A stretch of 64,000 nucleotides of DNA from Brachionus plicatilis (taxonomy: Eukaryota > Rotifera > Eurotatoria > Ploima > Brachionidae), in assembly GCA_010279815.1 (NCBI GenBank), contig QEOQ01000515.1, positions 417,860 through 481,859 on the forward strand, in the 5' to 3' direction. A model generated the notes under the pieces. It was not told the DNA's origin. It saw nothing but the letters and a program-made list of their open reading frames with translations, and searched no databases. Positions within the stretch are counted from its first letter, which is position 1; the number at the start of each line of letters is the position of its first letter. Made by a program: the position numbers and the translations under genes. Shown here piece by piece: positions 53,474 through 64,000 of this stretch.

Positions 53474-56400
53474 AATTAGTTCCTTAATTTTTGTAACAAA
53501 ACAAGAAATTTTAAAAAAATTTCTGTGAATTTTTCAAAGCTTATTTTTTAAAATTATTTTTGGTAAAGTGTTTATTTACTGAATTTTTGTTGGCACTTTT
53601 TCAGGTAAAGGAACGCTTGTAACTTAAAATTTCAGTGCTACGGATTTTCATAAAGATTCTTTCTTTAAAATTAAAAAAATAATAAAAAATGTTCCACTAG
53701 TAACAAAGTTAAATCTAGGAAGACAATATTTACCTGTTCGAGTACAAACAAAATATTTTCAAATTTTAAAAAATCATAGAAATTTAAAAATTGCATTAAA
53801 ATTTTCATTTTATACCTTATTTATTTAAGCTTTCGACGTTTATCTGAAGAAGTATATTCCATTAATACATAAATTATTTTAAAAATTTTTGAGTGTTTAT
53901 CTATTCATAAAAAAAATTTAATTAATTCAATAATTTTTTCTCATTAATTTATTTAATCATGGCAAAAAATAACAATAAATAATAATTAATTTTTTAAATT
54001 GGAAAATATTTTACGTCAATTTATAATTGTCTTTCTGTACCGAACTGAAGCTACTTCAGATTTAAAAGTAAAAATCAAAAATTAAAATAAATAAATTTAA
54101 AACCGATAATAGGGTCTAGTGATCAAAAAATTAATTTTAATTAATTAATTAATTTTAGAATGAATTTAACACATTAGGATAAATTCGTTTTATAAAAATT
54201 TCTTTCATTTTAGAATAAAAGGAAACACAGGCAAACCTTAAAAGAACCAGATTTGAACCTTTAAAAAAAAATTTTCTCTTAAAATTTGGAAAATAAATAT
54301 TTAGCAACAAAATTTCAAAATGGAATAAAAAATATGGCGTTTTAAATCCTATTTTTATTTTTATATTTAAAAACGGCGTTTTTTTACTTCTCTTTTTCTG
54401 ATGTTCTTTGTTTAATTTTTTTAAGACTTTTTGGAAATCATTCAAAATTTTTCTGAAATTTTTCATTCTAGATATTTCGATTTTAGTACTTGTCTAAACC
54501 AGTTGTTTTAACTACAGTTTAAAATAATTTTTACATGGACATAAAAGGCAATTTTTTTAAATTTTATTTTTGATTTTCAATTTCAATTTTTCAATTTTAA
54601 TAATTTAAATTTTCGTAAAAAAGAAACTATTTTTAGAAAATTTGTACTGAATTCAACAATATTAACTTATTTAGATACAGAAAAAGACTAAATCGAAGCT
54701 ATAATGTCTGCATGAAAAAATAAAAAAAATTTTCCATATTAATTTCTTAATAAAATTTTCAGATTTTTGACTTATAATAAATATTTGATGCATTTTTATC
54801 TTTTTTACTCAATATCACAAAACAGGCCTGACAAATATCTGAAATGAATTAAATCTTTTGTTTAATTTTCGTGTGGATTTATCTTTACTGTATTTTCGAA
54901 ATAAAAATTTAATAAATTTTCTAGCATATCGTTGCCATCATTTTGATTATCAAAGATGAAATGTTAGAGCATTTTTTTTTCAAATTTATGAAGGTTCTTA
55001 AGATATTTATAAAAAAAGAGTTTATTAATTTTTCAGTTTAACTTTATCTGGCGTAAATTAACATTAATTTAGCATGCGCATAAAAATAATAAAATTTTTG
55101 ATTTTTTAAAATTATGCTAATCTTTATAATTGATAAACATCAGTGTGGGAAGTGTTTACAGCGCTTATTTAAATCTATTGAACAATGGTATGTCTATAAA
55201 TTTAAATTGATGATTACGCAACCTTGAATTCATCAATCGCAAATTAACTTTAATTTTAAACTATTTTCCAGCATTTGCTCCAGATAAACATGTCTAAAAA
55301 CGCATTTATCAATAATTATTAATGTCAATTTAAACTATAAGTAAAATCGATAAAATAAAATTTTATTTCTCTCAAATCCAACACCGAAAAAATCCCAATT
55401 CTAGGTTCAATCATTAAATTTTATGTGTGTTCCTTTGGTATATAACTTTTTTCTTATTTAACATTTTTTAATTTAAAACTATAGGAATTTAGAAAATAAT
55501 CTAATTTATATTAAACAAAAATAAGGGTTTAATATAATCTATTAATGAAAAAATAAATCAAAAGATCATCCATAATATATTAGATCAATTTTTTTTTGAT
55601 GGTATTTAATTTTAAAAAAAGTATTCCCGGAAAAATTGAGTTTAAATTTTAATAAAAAAAATTTTAATTTAATTTTAATTGCTTTTCAACAAACCAGATT
55701 ACTTAGGAATATATGTCTTCACTTATTGATTGATAATATAGACGCAATTACTCTGTAGCATCATTTTTACTTCTTAAAAAAGATACATCTGCTGTTTTTT
55801 TTTTAAATTTAAACAACCACTTCAATCAATTTTTGTTTAGTCATCAAGATTTATTCCATTATTCCTAAAATACACCTAAGCCAAAAAACCTGTTGTGGAA
55901 AATTCTAAAAAATTATTATTATAATAATTTTAATTCATAAATCCATTTAATTTTCAAAATAAGCAATAAATATGTAATCTTACGAAATTAACAGTCATTT
56001 TCTAGATGTTAATCAAGATTAATTTTTCAAACTAATCCAAGATAAATTTTAAGCTTGTTTTCGGGATACTAAGACCTTTTTTATCTATTTTGCTTTGTAA
56101 AAAAGATTGATAAAGTTATAAAGTAATCGGATTAGTATTTTTTTTGGAGGAATGACATTCTAGAAATAAAAAAAATTCAACTTTTGTTGAGGGTTAAATT
56201 TAAGCATAATTTTACTGATAATTAAACAATATAAATGGCTTCATGTAATTACTTATAATATGATTTTACCAAGCAATTTTTTCCCATTAAGCCAAACCAA
56301 TTAATATTTTAAATAAACTAAATTTAAGTAATATGTTGTGGTTACATAACCTTTTTATTCGTTTAATGTGAAAAAGTCCCGCGGTTAGCTTGGAATAAGA

Positions 56401-59005
56401 CCTTTTTTGTATAAATAAGAAAAAATTTATTTACAGCATCTGATTTATATCAAATTAAAGATGCCTGAAATGTTTAGAATATAATTTTGGCTTCTTCAAT
56501 TAATTCCATGAAAGAAGGTTGAAAATTCTTTTTTTTAATTTTTATTTAATCTGTATCAAGTTTCTTCGTACATAAATAAAATAAATGAAAAAATTAAGAA
56601 AATTAAATGTTTAATTTATTTAGGTAAGCTAGTGCTTTACCATTAATACCATTTCTATTTTTATTCGAATATAAATTAAAACAAGAAAATTTATAGAAAG
56701 ATTAGTTCTTATTATATTTTTTCAACTTTAAAATTTACTTTAATTAGACTTGTGCTTGTATTTTTTTGGCAAAAATTTATTGTGTTAAATTTAATCTGGT
56801 TTAAATTTGTGTAAAATATTTTAGAATAATTTCCATTCAGTTTCGATTTTTTTATCTAAAAATTTTTTAAATGTAGAAATTTTCAAATAAAAGTTTTGCA
56901 AAATTTGATAGAATTAGAATTAGGAAAATTTTGAATTTTAATCACCAGAAAAAGAAAAAATTCTGTCTCAAATAAAATTGCCAATTGATAACTGTAGAAA
57001 TAAACCCACTTAAATTGAATAAAAAAAAGAATGTTTAAGTTTTTAATTTAATGATTTCTAATGGAATAAAATTTATTTTAATTTAAAATTTTTTTTTTCT
57101 ATTATTTTTTCTTCTTATTTTAATTTAAATTTTTTTTTCTATTTTTTTTCTTTAGGGCAAAAACATTTCTAATCAAATCAGTTAAATATTTTGATAATTA
57201 ATTTACAAATAGTATTTATTTAAGTAAAGGGGTTAGTATAGATTTTTATATTGCAGTCTCATAACTACTACAACTTCTACTATTTATTTTTTCCTATAGA
57301 AAGAAAAATTAGAATCAGAAAAATTTTTCTTCTTTAACATTATTTAATTTAAAATTTATGTTACCTATTTAATGATATTAAATTTTCAAAAAATAATCTA
57401 GTAATAATTTAATTTCAATCAATCGATTATTTTATATTTAAATTAGTTTTTTCACATCTTATAATTTTTAAATAATTTTTTTTGGTAAAAACAGAAAGCT
57501 AAAGCAGTGTTGTAGAACAAATTTTTTAAGTAAATTTTGGAAAGAATTGTTTAGCCATTATAAGCTTTCCATTCTTATAAAAAATAAAAAATGAAGTCAT
57601 ATCTTTTGAAAAAAATATTGTTTGGCTTTAGTTGTCATTTTTGAATTTACCGTTTTATGGACTAAGCTTTTACATCTCGAATACATGATCAATAATGCTG
57701 GCATTACAAATTATTCAACAAAAAGGTTTCCGAAAATTTTTCGAGTAAAAAATCTTTTTAATTAGTTTAATTATCAAAATGTATAAAGCTCTTTATTAAG
57801 CTAATAAGTATTAAGAGATGTGTATTTCAGTTAGTCATTGATTTTTAGAATAATATAGCCTTTGGGCAAACATGAGTAAAAAGATTAAAACTAAAAAAGG
57901 CAAAGTATGAAAACATATAAATCTTGTATTTTAAGTCTTGATGTCTGTGTCAATATTTTGTTATCTTTTTATTAAAATACAATTATTCAAAGCTTTTAGA
58001 AAGCACATTATTTTTATTAGAAAATTTTGAAAGGTTTATACATATTAATTTTTTGGCTGAGAAAAAGATCCATTATCAATATTTAAATTAATTGAAATGA
58101 TTTTTTTTGCACATGCTAAAAGTGACAATTTTCGGGATAAAATCTAAATTTAAATTTTTTTTATTTAATAAAGCTATTTTTAAATTTTTTATTAAAAATT
58201 ATTTGTTTTAAAAAAATTATATGAATTATTTTCTGAAGTAAAAATTAAATATATAAATCATCATTTTTTAATTTTTTATTTTTGTAAAATTTAATTTCAA
58301 GTGATTGCTAAAGCCATTATAAAGTAAATATAAAATTTTTTAAATATTTAAAGTAAAGATTCTAGAAGAACCATTTTTTTTCTTTAACTTTTAAGTACTA
58401 AAAAATTAATGTTTAAATAAAAAATAAACAAATATGAAAGCCTGTTTTATGATTTTTTTTCGAGATTTTAATAAGTTGAATTTAAATCATATGATCATGA
58501 ACTTCAAGTTGCTGTTGCTTTTAAAAGAAATGGATCAAGAATAATCTGTAGAATCTTAACAAATTTTGTTCTTAATTATTTTCTATGTATAAAAAATTTA
58601 GTCTTTGCAAGAGCTCTTTAAAAGAGAAGCAAAATAAAGATTTTAAAAAATTTAACAACTTTGAATTTATTTTTAGCACCTTAAGAACAAGTATTTATTA
58701 ACTAACTTCATTGTTCCATTAATGATGCGAATACGATAAGTTATTTAGAGAATATTATTTCAACTCACTTAAAAATTAGGTAAACACTCTTCAAAGTATA
58801 TTACCCTAACTTACTTAATCTCCTTAACAGATCCACTGTAAATCTGGTTAAAACTAAAAAAAAAGACTAGGGTAAACAAAATATTTTTATTCTTTTTCAT
58901 CTAGTTGACACTAAATTTTAAAAATAAAGAGATAAAATTAATAAAAAAAAAATAGTATTTTTTGATATCAAAGACAAAAGTGTGATAAATTACTTTTTTT
59001 TCCAG

Positions 59006-59082
59006 TGTAAAAAAATTACCCAAGTGTCCAGACCATACCTTGAATGATGGTTTAATAATAATTGGAAGCAAGAAAATCCAAA
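59006..59082 (+). CDS. Possible isolated exon
   Basis: Between TTTTTTCCAG and GTAAGC one frame reads VKKLPKCPDHTLNDGLIIIG then SKKIQ. Good splice signals and less AT-biased codons suggest an exon, but no partner exons were found within several kilobases. Confidence 0.22.
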
Positions 59083-59141
59083 GTAAGCTATTTTTTTAGT
59101 TTTTTATTAGTTTAAGTAAATCACAAAAAAAATACTTTAAA

Positions 59142-59486
59142 TTAAAATTTAAAAATTCTATTAAAATAAATTAAAAAAAATATATTGAAGAAGAGAAAAT
59201 TTCTTGTTAAAATAAATTTTTGCCACGGTAACAATTTACCAAACTCAAAAAGCAACAAACATTCCTCAAGAGGCTTTGAAAGTCTGACATAATCCAAGTA
59301 TCTAAATATACCTGGTCCCGATTTTCCAAACACCAGTCTCAAAGCTAAACAAAAAGGTAATGTAATCAAGGCCTGTTGGTAATGTAATCCAATTTTAGAA
59401 CCGGTTCGATGTGTTGTTATGACAAAACTTATTTGTTTAACTAAAAAAAACGCATTAAATTGGCATAATGTCGACCTCCTGCACAC
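59142..59486 (-). CDS. Unidentified minus-strand open frame (up to 114 residues)
   Basis: The frame includes TGSKIGLHYQQALITLPFCL, RLVFGKSGPGIFRYLDYV and PLEECLLLFEFGKLLPW. The first two thirds have coding-like composition; the 3' end is A/T-run derived. It lies upstream of and divergent from the phosphatase gene. It could be a fragment of a real gene or transposon. Confidence 0.25.
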   Translation of the reverse strand: MCRRSTLCQFNAFFLVKQISFVITTHRTGSKIGLHYQQALITLPFCLALRLVFGKSGPGIFRYLDYVRLSKPLEECLLLFEFGKLLPWQKFILTRNFLFFNIFFLIYFNRIFKF

Positions 59487-59701
59487 AAAACTTCTATTTC
59501 AACATTATTCTTTATTTTATAATTCAACTTATTTACATTAAACAACAAGATTAACCCAAATATTTTGCATTCAGATTAGGAGCACAAATTCTAGCGCAAG
59601 CCAAACTTCTAATTTAATTTCCCATTTTTATTTTTATAATTAATATTTTTTTTTTAAATAAAAATAATTTTAGATTTTTAAAATTTATTAAAAAACTCAT
59701 A

Positions 59702-60457
59702 ATGTACGCCAACATGTACGGCATAAGCCAAGTGTCCGAAATAGTGTCCAATCTGTTCTTGACCAGCGTTTACGGTGCCACCAAAGAGAACATAATTCGC
59801 AAGAATGTCTCTTTGCTGATCAACTCGGCACAAGAGCTGCCCAAACAGGACATAGCTGGTGTCGAGTCGATAAAACTGTTTCTAGATGACACACCATATG
59901 CGCTGATCAATGTCTATTTTGACAGATTGGCGGACAAGATGCACGAGCATTTGACCAGAGGTGGTCGAGTATTGGTACATTGCATGCTGGGTGTATCGCG
60001 GTCTACAAGTCTAGTGTTGGCCTACTTGATGAAGTACAAGAACATGAGCTTGAAGTCGGCATATGATCTGGCGGCCTCGAGACGGCCTTGTGCCCGGCCC
60101 AACCCGGGCTTTTGGCGCCAGTTGGTTGACTACGAGAAAAAGCTTGCGAGCTCGTATCAATCAAAGAGCGAGGTACCAATACCCATTTCTATTGCTTCTT
60201 CGAGCAGAAGCAGACCTGCCTCTGCGGCAAGGTATCCTTCTGCCGGTCCTGCTAGGAGATACTCTGCTCAAAGCTCCAGAAGTCCCTTCGAGACAAATAC
60301 AAACACCACTTCGGCGATTCTGACTTATTTGAACAATACCAGATCGCCTCAAGTTTCGCACAAGTCTAGTCTTTATGTGAATCCAGATAGTAGATATTTA
60401 CAAAAGTCAAGTGACTTTATTACTACTTACAGATCGAGTTATGGAAAATTTATGTAA
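59702..60457 (+). CDS. Atypical dual-specificity protein phosphatase (DUSP14/18-like)
   Basis: A single uninterrupted frame of 251 residues. Residues about 8-150 form the DSP catalytic domain: ISQVSEIVSNLFLTS, the general-acid loop FLDDTPYA, and the active-site P-loop VHCMLGVSRSTSLV with Cys94 and Arg100 (HCxxGxxRS). AYLMKYKNMSLKSAYD and RPCARPNPGFWRQLVDYE are the conserved trailing blocks of DUSP14/18/21-type enzymes. The remaining 100 residues are Ser/Arg/Tyr-rich and probably disordered. There is no kinase-interacting CH2 domain. The reading frame is much GC-richer than its flanks. Substrate unknown. Confidence 0.95.
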   Translation: MYANMYGISQVSEIVSNLFLTSVYGATKENIIRKNVSLLINSAQELPKQDIAGVESIKLFLDDTPYALINVYFDRLADKMHEHLTRGGRVLVHCMLGVSRSTSLVLAYLMKYKNMSLKSAYDLAASRRPCARPNPGFWRQLVDYEKKLASSYQSKSEVPIPISIASSSRSRPASAARYPSAGPARRYSAQSSRSPFETNTNTTSAILTYLNNTRSPQVSHKSSLYVNPDSRYLQKSSDFITTYRSSYGKFM

Positions 60458-61002
60458 TCAAAATGCCTAGTTACAATGATAGATAGACATTTTTATAGAT
60501 GATTTTATATGGTTTATTATTTTTAAATTTGATTGCTTTATGAGTTTTTTAATAAATTTTTTTGAAAATTTTACTTTTTTAATAAAATTTCGGAAAGACA
60601 TTTTTTTTTTATTTTTAGATCATTTTATTATTTTTATTATTAGGTAGCATTTTTTGGCACTATTTTATATTATCGAATTTTTTTTTTTTAAAAGCATTTT
60701 TTTGTCGAAATTTTTTTTGTTGAGTTTACTTTAGAGAATTTACTTGGTCGAAAATATTTATTATTTATATTTATTATTATATTATTATATTTATTATTTA
60801 TTATTATATAAATTAATTTAGGAGCAAAATTTGACCGAAATTTTGATTGAGCAGATCCAGCACGGTGCTGTTTTTCCAAAAAAAAAAAAATAAGAAAAAA
60901 AAGATGATGAATTAAAATCTATTTTATTCGAATACAAAAAAGAACATTAATTAGAATTTTTTAAGAAAATAGTTGGACTTTTTCAAAATTTCAATTTCAA
61001 GA
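60458..61002. other. 3' flank of the phosphatase gene
   Basis: AT-rich with a TTATTATATTTA low-complexity tract (about 60757-60812). AATAAA-like words at 60551 and 60579 may serve polyadenylation. Nothing else is recognisable. Confidence 0.4.
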
Positions 61003-61054
61003 TTTATCAGCAGGCTAGTGCCCATGCTTCAAGAGACTGATTAACACTTCATTA
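61003..61054 (+). repeat. Dispersed 50-bp repeat, copy 2
   Basis: ATCAGCAGGCTAGTGCCCAT, then GAGACTGATTAACACTTCAT. It shares core and tail with the copies at 39364 and 62178. Confidence 0.5.
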
Positions 61055-61178
61055 ATTTAATTTATTAAAAAAAATTATAAAATTATAAGAATTAAATAAA
61101 GTTATTGATTTATTTGAAAAAATTTAACAACAAGTTATTCAAGTAAAATAATTCAAATTTTGAAACAAAATCTTTATA

Positions 61179-62147
61179 CAGTGTTTTACTTTAAACCACA
61201 GTACAGGTAATGTTACATCATTTTACGTAATTTAACATCAAAAAATGCACAGTTGCTTAAAAGTCACAAGTCTCAAGTCAAGTCCAACTTTCTTTTTTTT
61301 TTCAAAAGTTCGAGCAAAGACTTTTAATTTTTTTTTTCAAAAAAAAAGTCCGGACTATACTTTTTTGGGAGCTTTAAAAATCTCTGAAAAATGTAAGATT
61401 ACGTAAAATTACATCAATTTCAGGATGAAATAAAATGTTAGCTTACGTAAAATGATGTAAATTTACGTAAAATTACGTTATTTCAAATAAAACAAAAATT
61501 TTATTTTCATTAAATTTTTTTATTAATGGTTTTCGATTAAATCTCTCTGCAAAATGCTAAACAATGCTACAAATATGCTAAATAATAGATGAGGCTCTGT
61601 AAAAAATCTTCATTTTGCAGGAAAATGCACGTCATTAAAAAGTATTTAATTCAACTGCACAATTTAGTTTCAGAGTTTTTTCATTTAAAATTTAACATGT
61701 TTGAAGCATTATTAAGCATCTTGCAGAGAGACTCAATAAAAAACCATTAAAAAGTAATCAATAAAATACTTTTTGATATGATTTTTTGGATTCTAAACTT
61801 CAATATGCCGAAGTTTATTCATTAACAACAAAATTTCTTAAAATTTTAATTTAATAAAAAAAAAACATCTTTTAAGCTTATAACAATATTTTGTGTAAAA
61901 TAATGTATAAAAATGTTAAAAAATTTTAAAATTTCAAGTTTAAAAAAACCTAAAAAGATTTAATAAAAATAAAATTTTTTTTCAAAAAATTCGACTTTTA
62001 TGACCATTAGCATTTTTGTTAAGTTTTACTTGAAATAACGTAATTTTCCGTAAATTTACATCATTTTATGTAAGCTAACATTTATTGATGTAAAATTACG
62101 CAAGATGATGTAATACTACCTGTTCTGCAGTTTAAAGTAGAACACTG
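61179..62147. mobile_element. TIR element with CAGTGTTTTACTTTAAAC ends and ACGTAAAAT arrays
   Basis: The left CAGTGTTTTACTTTAAACC and the inverse right CAGTGTTCTACTTTAAACT extend into more than 50 bp of matching arm (CAGGTAATGTTACATCATTT / CAGGTAGTATTACATCATCT). TA precedes the left end; the right TA is lost or mutated. It shares CTCTCTGCAAAATGCTAAAC with the element at 8456. An AAGTC-family copy (61250-61386) is inside. Confidence 0.72.
61250..61386. mobile_element. hAT-like AAGTC-family copy, nested
   Basis: The left end is CAGTTGCTTAAAAGTCACAA, with CTCAAGTCAAGTCCAAC following. The right end AGCTTTAAAAATCTCTG is the diverged inverse terminus. TSD is unclear. Confidence 0.55.
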
Positions 62148-62177
62148 AAAATTAAATAAATTATTTTTAGTTTAAAA

Positions 62178-62234
62178 ATTAACTAACAGGCTAGTGCCTT
62201 TATCTCTTTACGAGACTGATTAATACTTCATTTA
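62178..62234 (+). repeat. Dispersed 50-bp repeat, copy 3
   Basis: AACTAACAGGCTAGTGCCTT, then CGAGACTGATTAATACTTCA. It lies just left of the second assembly gap and, with copy 2, brackets the TIR element at 61179. Confidence 0.5.
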
Positions 62235-62263
62235 TTTCAATCTAAAAAATTTTTTAATAAAAA

Positions 62264-62365
62264 NNNNNNNNNNNNNNNNNNNNNNNNNNNNNNNNNNNNN
62301 NNNNNNNNNNNNNNNNNNNNNNNNNNNNNNNNNNNNNNNNNNNNNNNNNNNNNNNNNNNNNNNNN
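62264..62365. other. Assembly gap (N)
   Basis: 102 undetermined bases, followed at once by an AAGTC-family end. Confidence 0.99.
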
Positions 62366-62410
62366 TTGACTTGGACTTGACTTGAGACTTGTGACTTTTA
62401 AACAACTCTG
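62366..62410. mobile_element. Right end of an AAGTC hAT-like copy truncated by the gap
   Basis: TTGACTTGGACTTGACTTGA, then GACTTTTAAACAACTCTG, the exact family terminus. The left end must lie in or before the gap. Confidence 0.7.
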
Positions 62411-62755
62411 AAAAATATATAAATTTGTTTTCAAATAAAAAAAATACAATCAATTAAAGTAAAAAAGCAAAACGCTGAAAATTAAATAAATGTTATTGAA
62501 AATTTCAGCAATTGAGTAATTTTTAATTTATTATTTTAGATCATTATTTTTGCAGATCAGATTATTAATTACATAGGTCAATTAAACATATCTCATAAAT
62601 ATTTTTTTCTTTTTCAAAAATTTTATTTTCTCTCAGAGGGTTATCAAAAGCTGGATCAAAATTTTTAAAAATAAATAAATAAAATAAATTATTCAAAACC
62701 AATTTTTATTAACGACTAAACTTAAAATTTTAATTAGGCTAAAAATAAATATAAA

Positions 62756-63775
62756 TTAAGCATCTAGGCCGTGTTTTTTGTAGCATTCAATAACATCCTG
62801 GACATCTTCTTTTGATCCGATGAAGAATGGCACTCGTTGATGAATATCAGTTGGAATAACATCTAGAATGCGCTGCTTGCCAGTCGTAGCCATGCCACCA
62901 GCTTTTTCGATGATATAGGCCATCGGATTGCACTCGTACATCAGTCTCAGCTTTCCACAGGGCGTATCCGTCGTGGCCGGATACAAAAATATGCCTCCGT
63001 AAACAAGAGTGCGGTGCAAGTCAGCCACCATTGATCCCACATAGCGGCTGCCATAGGCCTTGCCTGATTTTGGAAATTTTTTTTCATCTATATATTCCTT
63101 TACAGCCGCATCCCATTTGGCCGAGTAGCCCTCATTTATTGAATAAATTTTGCCTCTTGGCTTTATTTTCATGTCCGGGTCTGTTAGTATAAACTCGCCT
63201 ATTGACGGGTCGAGCATAAAGCCATTGACACCTGAGTCCGTGGCTAGGACTATCATGCACGCGCTGCCGTACAAGGCGTAGCCCGAGCAGACCAATTTAT
63301 TTCCAGCTTGCAACGCGTCTTGCACTCCAGGCTCGCCGTTCTCCGACTCTCGCTTCCATATTCCAAATATGCTTCCGATTGAGACCAAACAGTCGATGTT
63401 TGACGAGCCATCAAGCGGGTCAAAGCACACAATGTACTTTCCTTGCTTCTTTTTGTCAACAATGATCACCTCTTCGTCCTCTTCTGAAGCTAGGATACAA
63501 GTTGTATAGGACGATTTGAGCATGTTTATGAACAGTTCGTCGGAGAGCACGTCAAGCTTTTTTTGATCATCGCCAGTTGAGTTGGTATTGCCGGCTAGAC
63601 CGAAAAGTTTCGATATTCCAGCTTTACGAACTGAAGACTGAATGGCCTTGACAGCTGTGAGGATGGCGTTCAGCAATTGGGTCAACTCTCCAGTTGCTTC
63701 TTTGTGCTTTTGCTGTTCATGAAGAAAAAATCGTGCCAGAGTCAAACAATTGGTGTCCATTCCATATTTCTCCAT
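62756..63775 (-). CDS. FBP: Fructose-1,6-bisphosphatase
   Basis: It hydrolyses fructose 1,6-bisphosphate to fructose 6-phosphate in gluconeogenesis (EC 3.1.3.11), a cytosolic, Mg-dependent tetramer in animals. One uninterrupted frame of 339 residues, the length of animal FBP1/2. N-terminal [20 protein letters not shown] matches the AMP-inhibition site. Metal ligands are seen in SEEDEE (97-102) and DPLDGSSN (119-126). Substrate-site blocks include [20 protein letters not shown] (241-260) and the family signature [20 protein letters not shown] (274-293). No frame defects and no intron. GC is well above the flanks. Confidence 0.98.
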   Translation of the reverse strand: MEKYGMDTNCLTLARFFLHEQQKHKEATGELTQLLNAILTAVKAIQSSVRKAGISKLFGLAGNTNSTGDDQKKLDVLSDELFINMLKSSYTTCILASEEDEEVIIVDKKKQGKYIVCFDPLDGSSNIDCLVSIGSIFGIWKRESENGEPGVQDALQAGNKLVCSGYALYGSACMIVLATDSGVNGFMLDPSIGEFILTDPDMKIKPRGKIYSINEGYSAKWDAAVKEYIDEKKFPKSGKAYGSRYVGSMVADLHRTLVYGGIFLYPATTDTPCGKLRLMYECNPMAYIIEKAGGMATTGKQRILDVIPTDIHQRVPFFIGSKEDVQDVIECYKKHGLDA

Positions 63776-64000
63776 TTCTAATTGAAACCTTTTTTTGTTC
63801 CTTGTAGATTATTGAAAAAATTTTATTTAAAGCTTTTTTAATTTTGAATAATATATGCCGTTTCTGATATTTTGGGTGTGTTTTCTAAATGCCTTAAGAT
63901 CTAAATTATTTTTAGCTTATGAATATGAAATAAGCTCTTTTTTTGTCAAAAGAACGCTGCTTTCTTTATTAACCACCGCACTCTTTTTATGACCGTTATT
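63776..64000. other. 5' flank of the FBP gene
   Basis: 225 bp of upstream sequence with no recognisable promoter motif. A CTACAAG acceptor-like site lies about 25 bp before the start on the minus strand, so a non-coding 5' exon or a trans-spliced leader is possible but not shown. Confidence 0.3.

Larger units (their letters stand above)
52085..58980. other. Long AT-rich intergenic stretch, no genes recognised
   Basis: Nearly 7 kb of low-complexity A/T. No open frame with credible composition, no tRNA or rRNA, and no TIR element with convincing ends was found. It contains a 42-bp tandem duplication (52594-52685) and a 56-codon frame at 53303. Confidence 0.5.

Noticed and set aside
54155..54466. 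Minus-strand 103-codon frame
   Set aside because: Lys/Phe/Asn-rich noise typical of A/T-runs; no family resemblance.
60161..60361. Arg/Ser-rich frames overlapping the phosphatase tail
   Set aside because: Antisense or frame-shifted shadow of the Ser/Arg-rich C-terminus of the phosphatase.
1..64000. tRNA, rRNA, CRISPR arrays, bacterial operons or horizontally acquired cassettes
   Set aside because: No cloverleaf with A and B boxes, no rRNA-like segment and no spacer-repeat array were found by eye; repeats present are eukaryotic MITEs and minisatellites. A tRNAscan or Rfam search would be decisive.

Overview
This is eukaryotic (metazoan) genomic DNA: extremely AT-rich, with interrupted genes, GT-AG introns from about 35 nt to 5 kb, and many decayed DNA transposons. 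Gene content (ferlin, sphingomyelin-synthase-related protein, GT14 glycosyltransferase, dual-specificity phosphatase, fructose-1,6-bisphosphatase) is animal. My best guess is a small aquatic invertebrate with an AT-rich genome such as a monogonont rotifer (Brachionus-like). That is an inference from composition and gene style; no search was run.

Layout. (1) About 0.2-29.7 kb, + strand: the 3' part of an otoferlin-type ferlin gene. I could assemble twelve exons (C2B to the C-terminal tail anchor); the 5' exons lie upstream of the window. Its introns are filled with non-autonomous transposons. Several have clear terminal inverted repeats (TIRs) and target-site duplications (TSDs): hAT-like (8-bp TSD), GGCA-ended MITEs (8-9-bp TSD), Tigger/pogo-like and other TA-flanked elements, and a piggyBac relative (TTAA). 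One intron holds a three-level nest. (2) 29.9-40.7 kb: a lone C2H2 zinc-finger fragment beside an assembly gap, two small single-pass membrane-protein genes (one with 3 exons, one tentative), a LINE reverse-transcriptase fragment, a poly-A retroposon and several hairpin repeats. (3) 40.8-42.5 kb, +: a complete three-exon SAM-domain sphingomyelin-synthase-related gene. (4) 42.8-48.9 kb, -: a complete two-exon core-2/I-branching-type glycosyltransferase, convergent with it. Its 4.6-kb intron contains a LINE fragment split by a Tc1-type element and a possible tiny gene. (5) 49.3-52.1 kb: a decayed LTR-type element. (6) 52-59 kb: an AT-rich stretch with almost nothing recognisable. (7) 59.7-60.5 kb, +: an uninterrupted atypical dual-specificity phosphatase. 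(8) 61.2-62.4 kb: more TIR elements and a second assembly gap. (9) 62.8-63.8 kb, -: an intact, intron-free fructose-1,6-bisphosphatase.

The host genes are not obviously functionally linked: membrane fusion/exocytosis (ferlin), ER sphingolipid synthesis (SMSr), Golgi O-glycan branching (GT14), signalling (DUSP) and gluconeogenesis (FBP). The most unusual content is the density and nesting of MITE families, a GC-rich 41-bp minisatellite that shares its start with a hAT-like element elsewhere, phased subterminal repeats in some elements, and apparent loss of calcium ligands in selected C2 domains of the ferlin.
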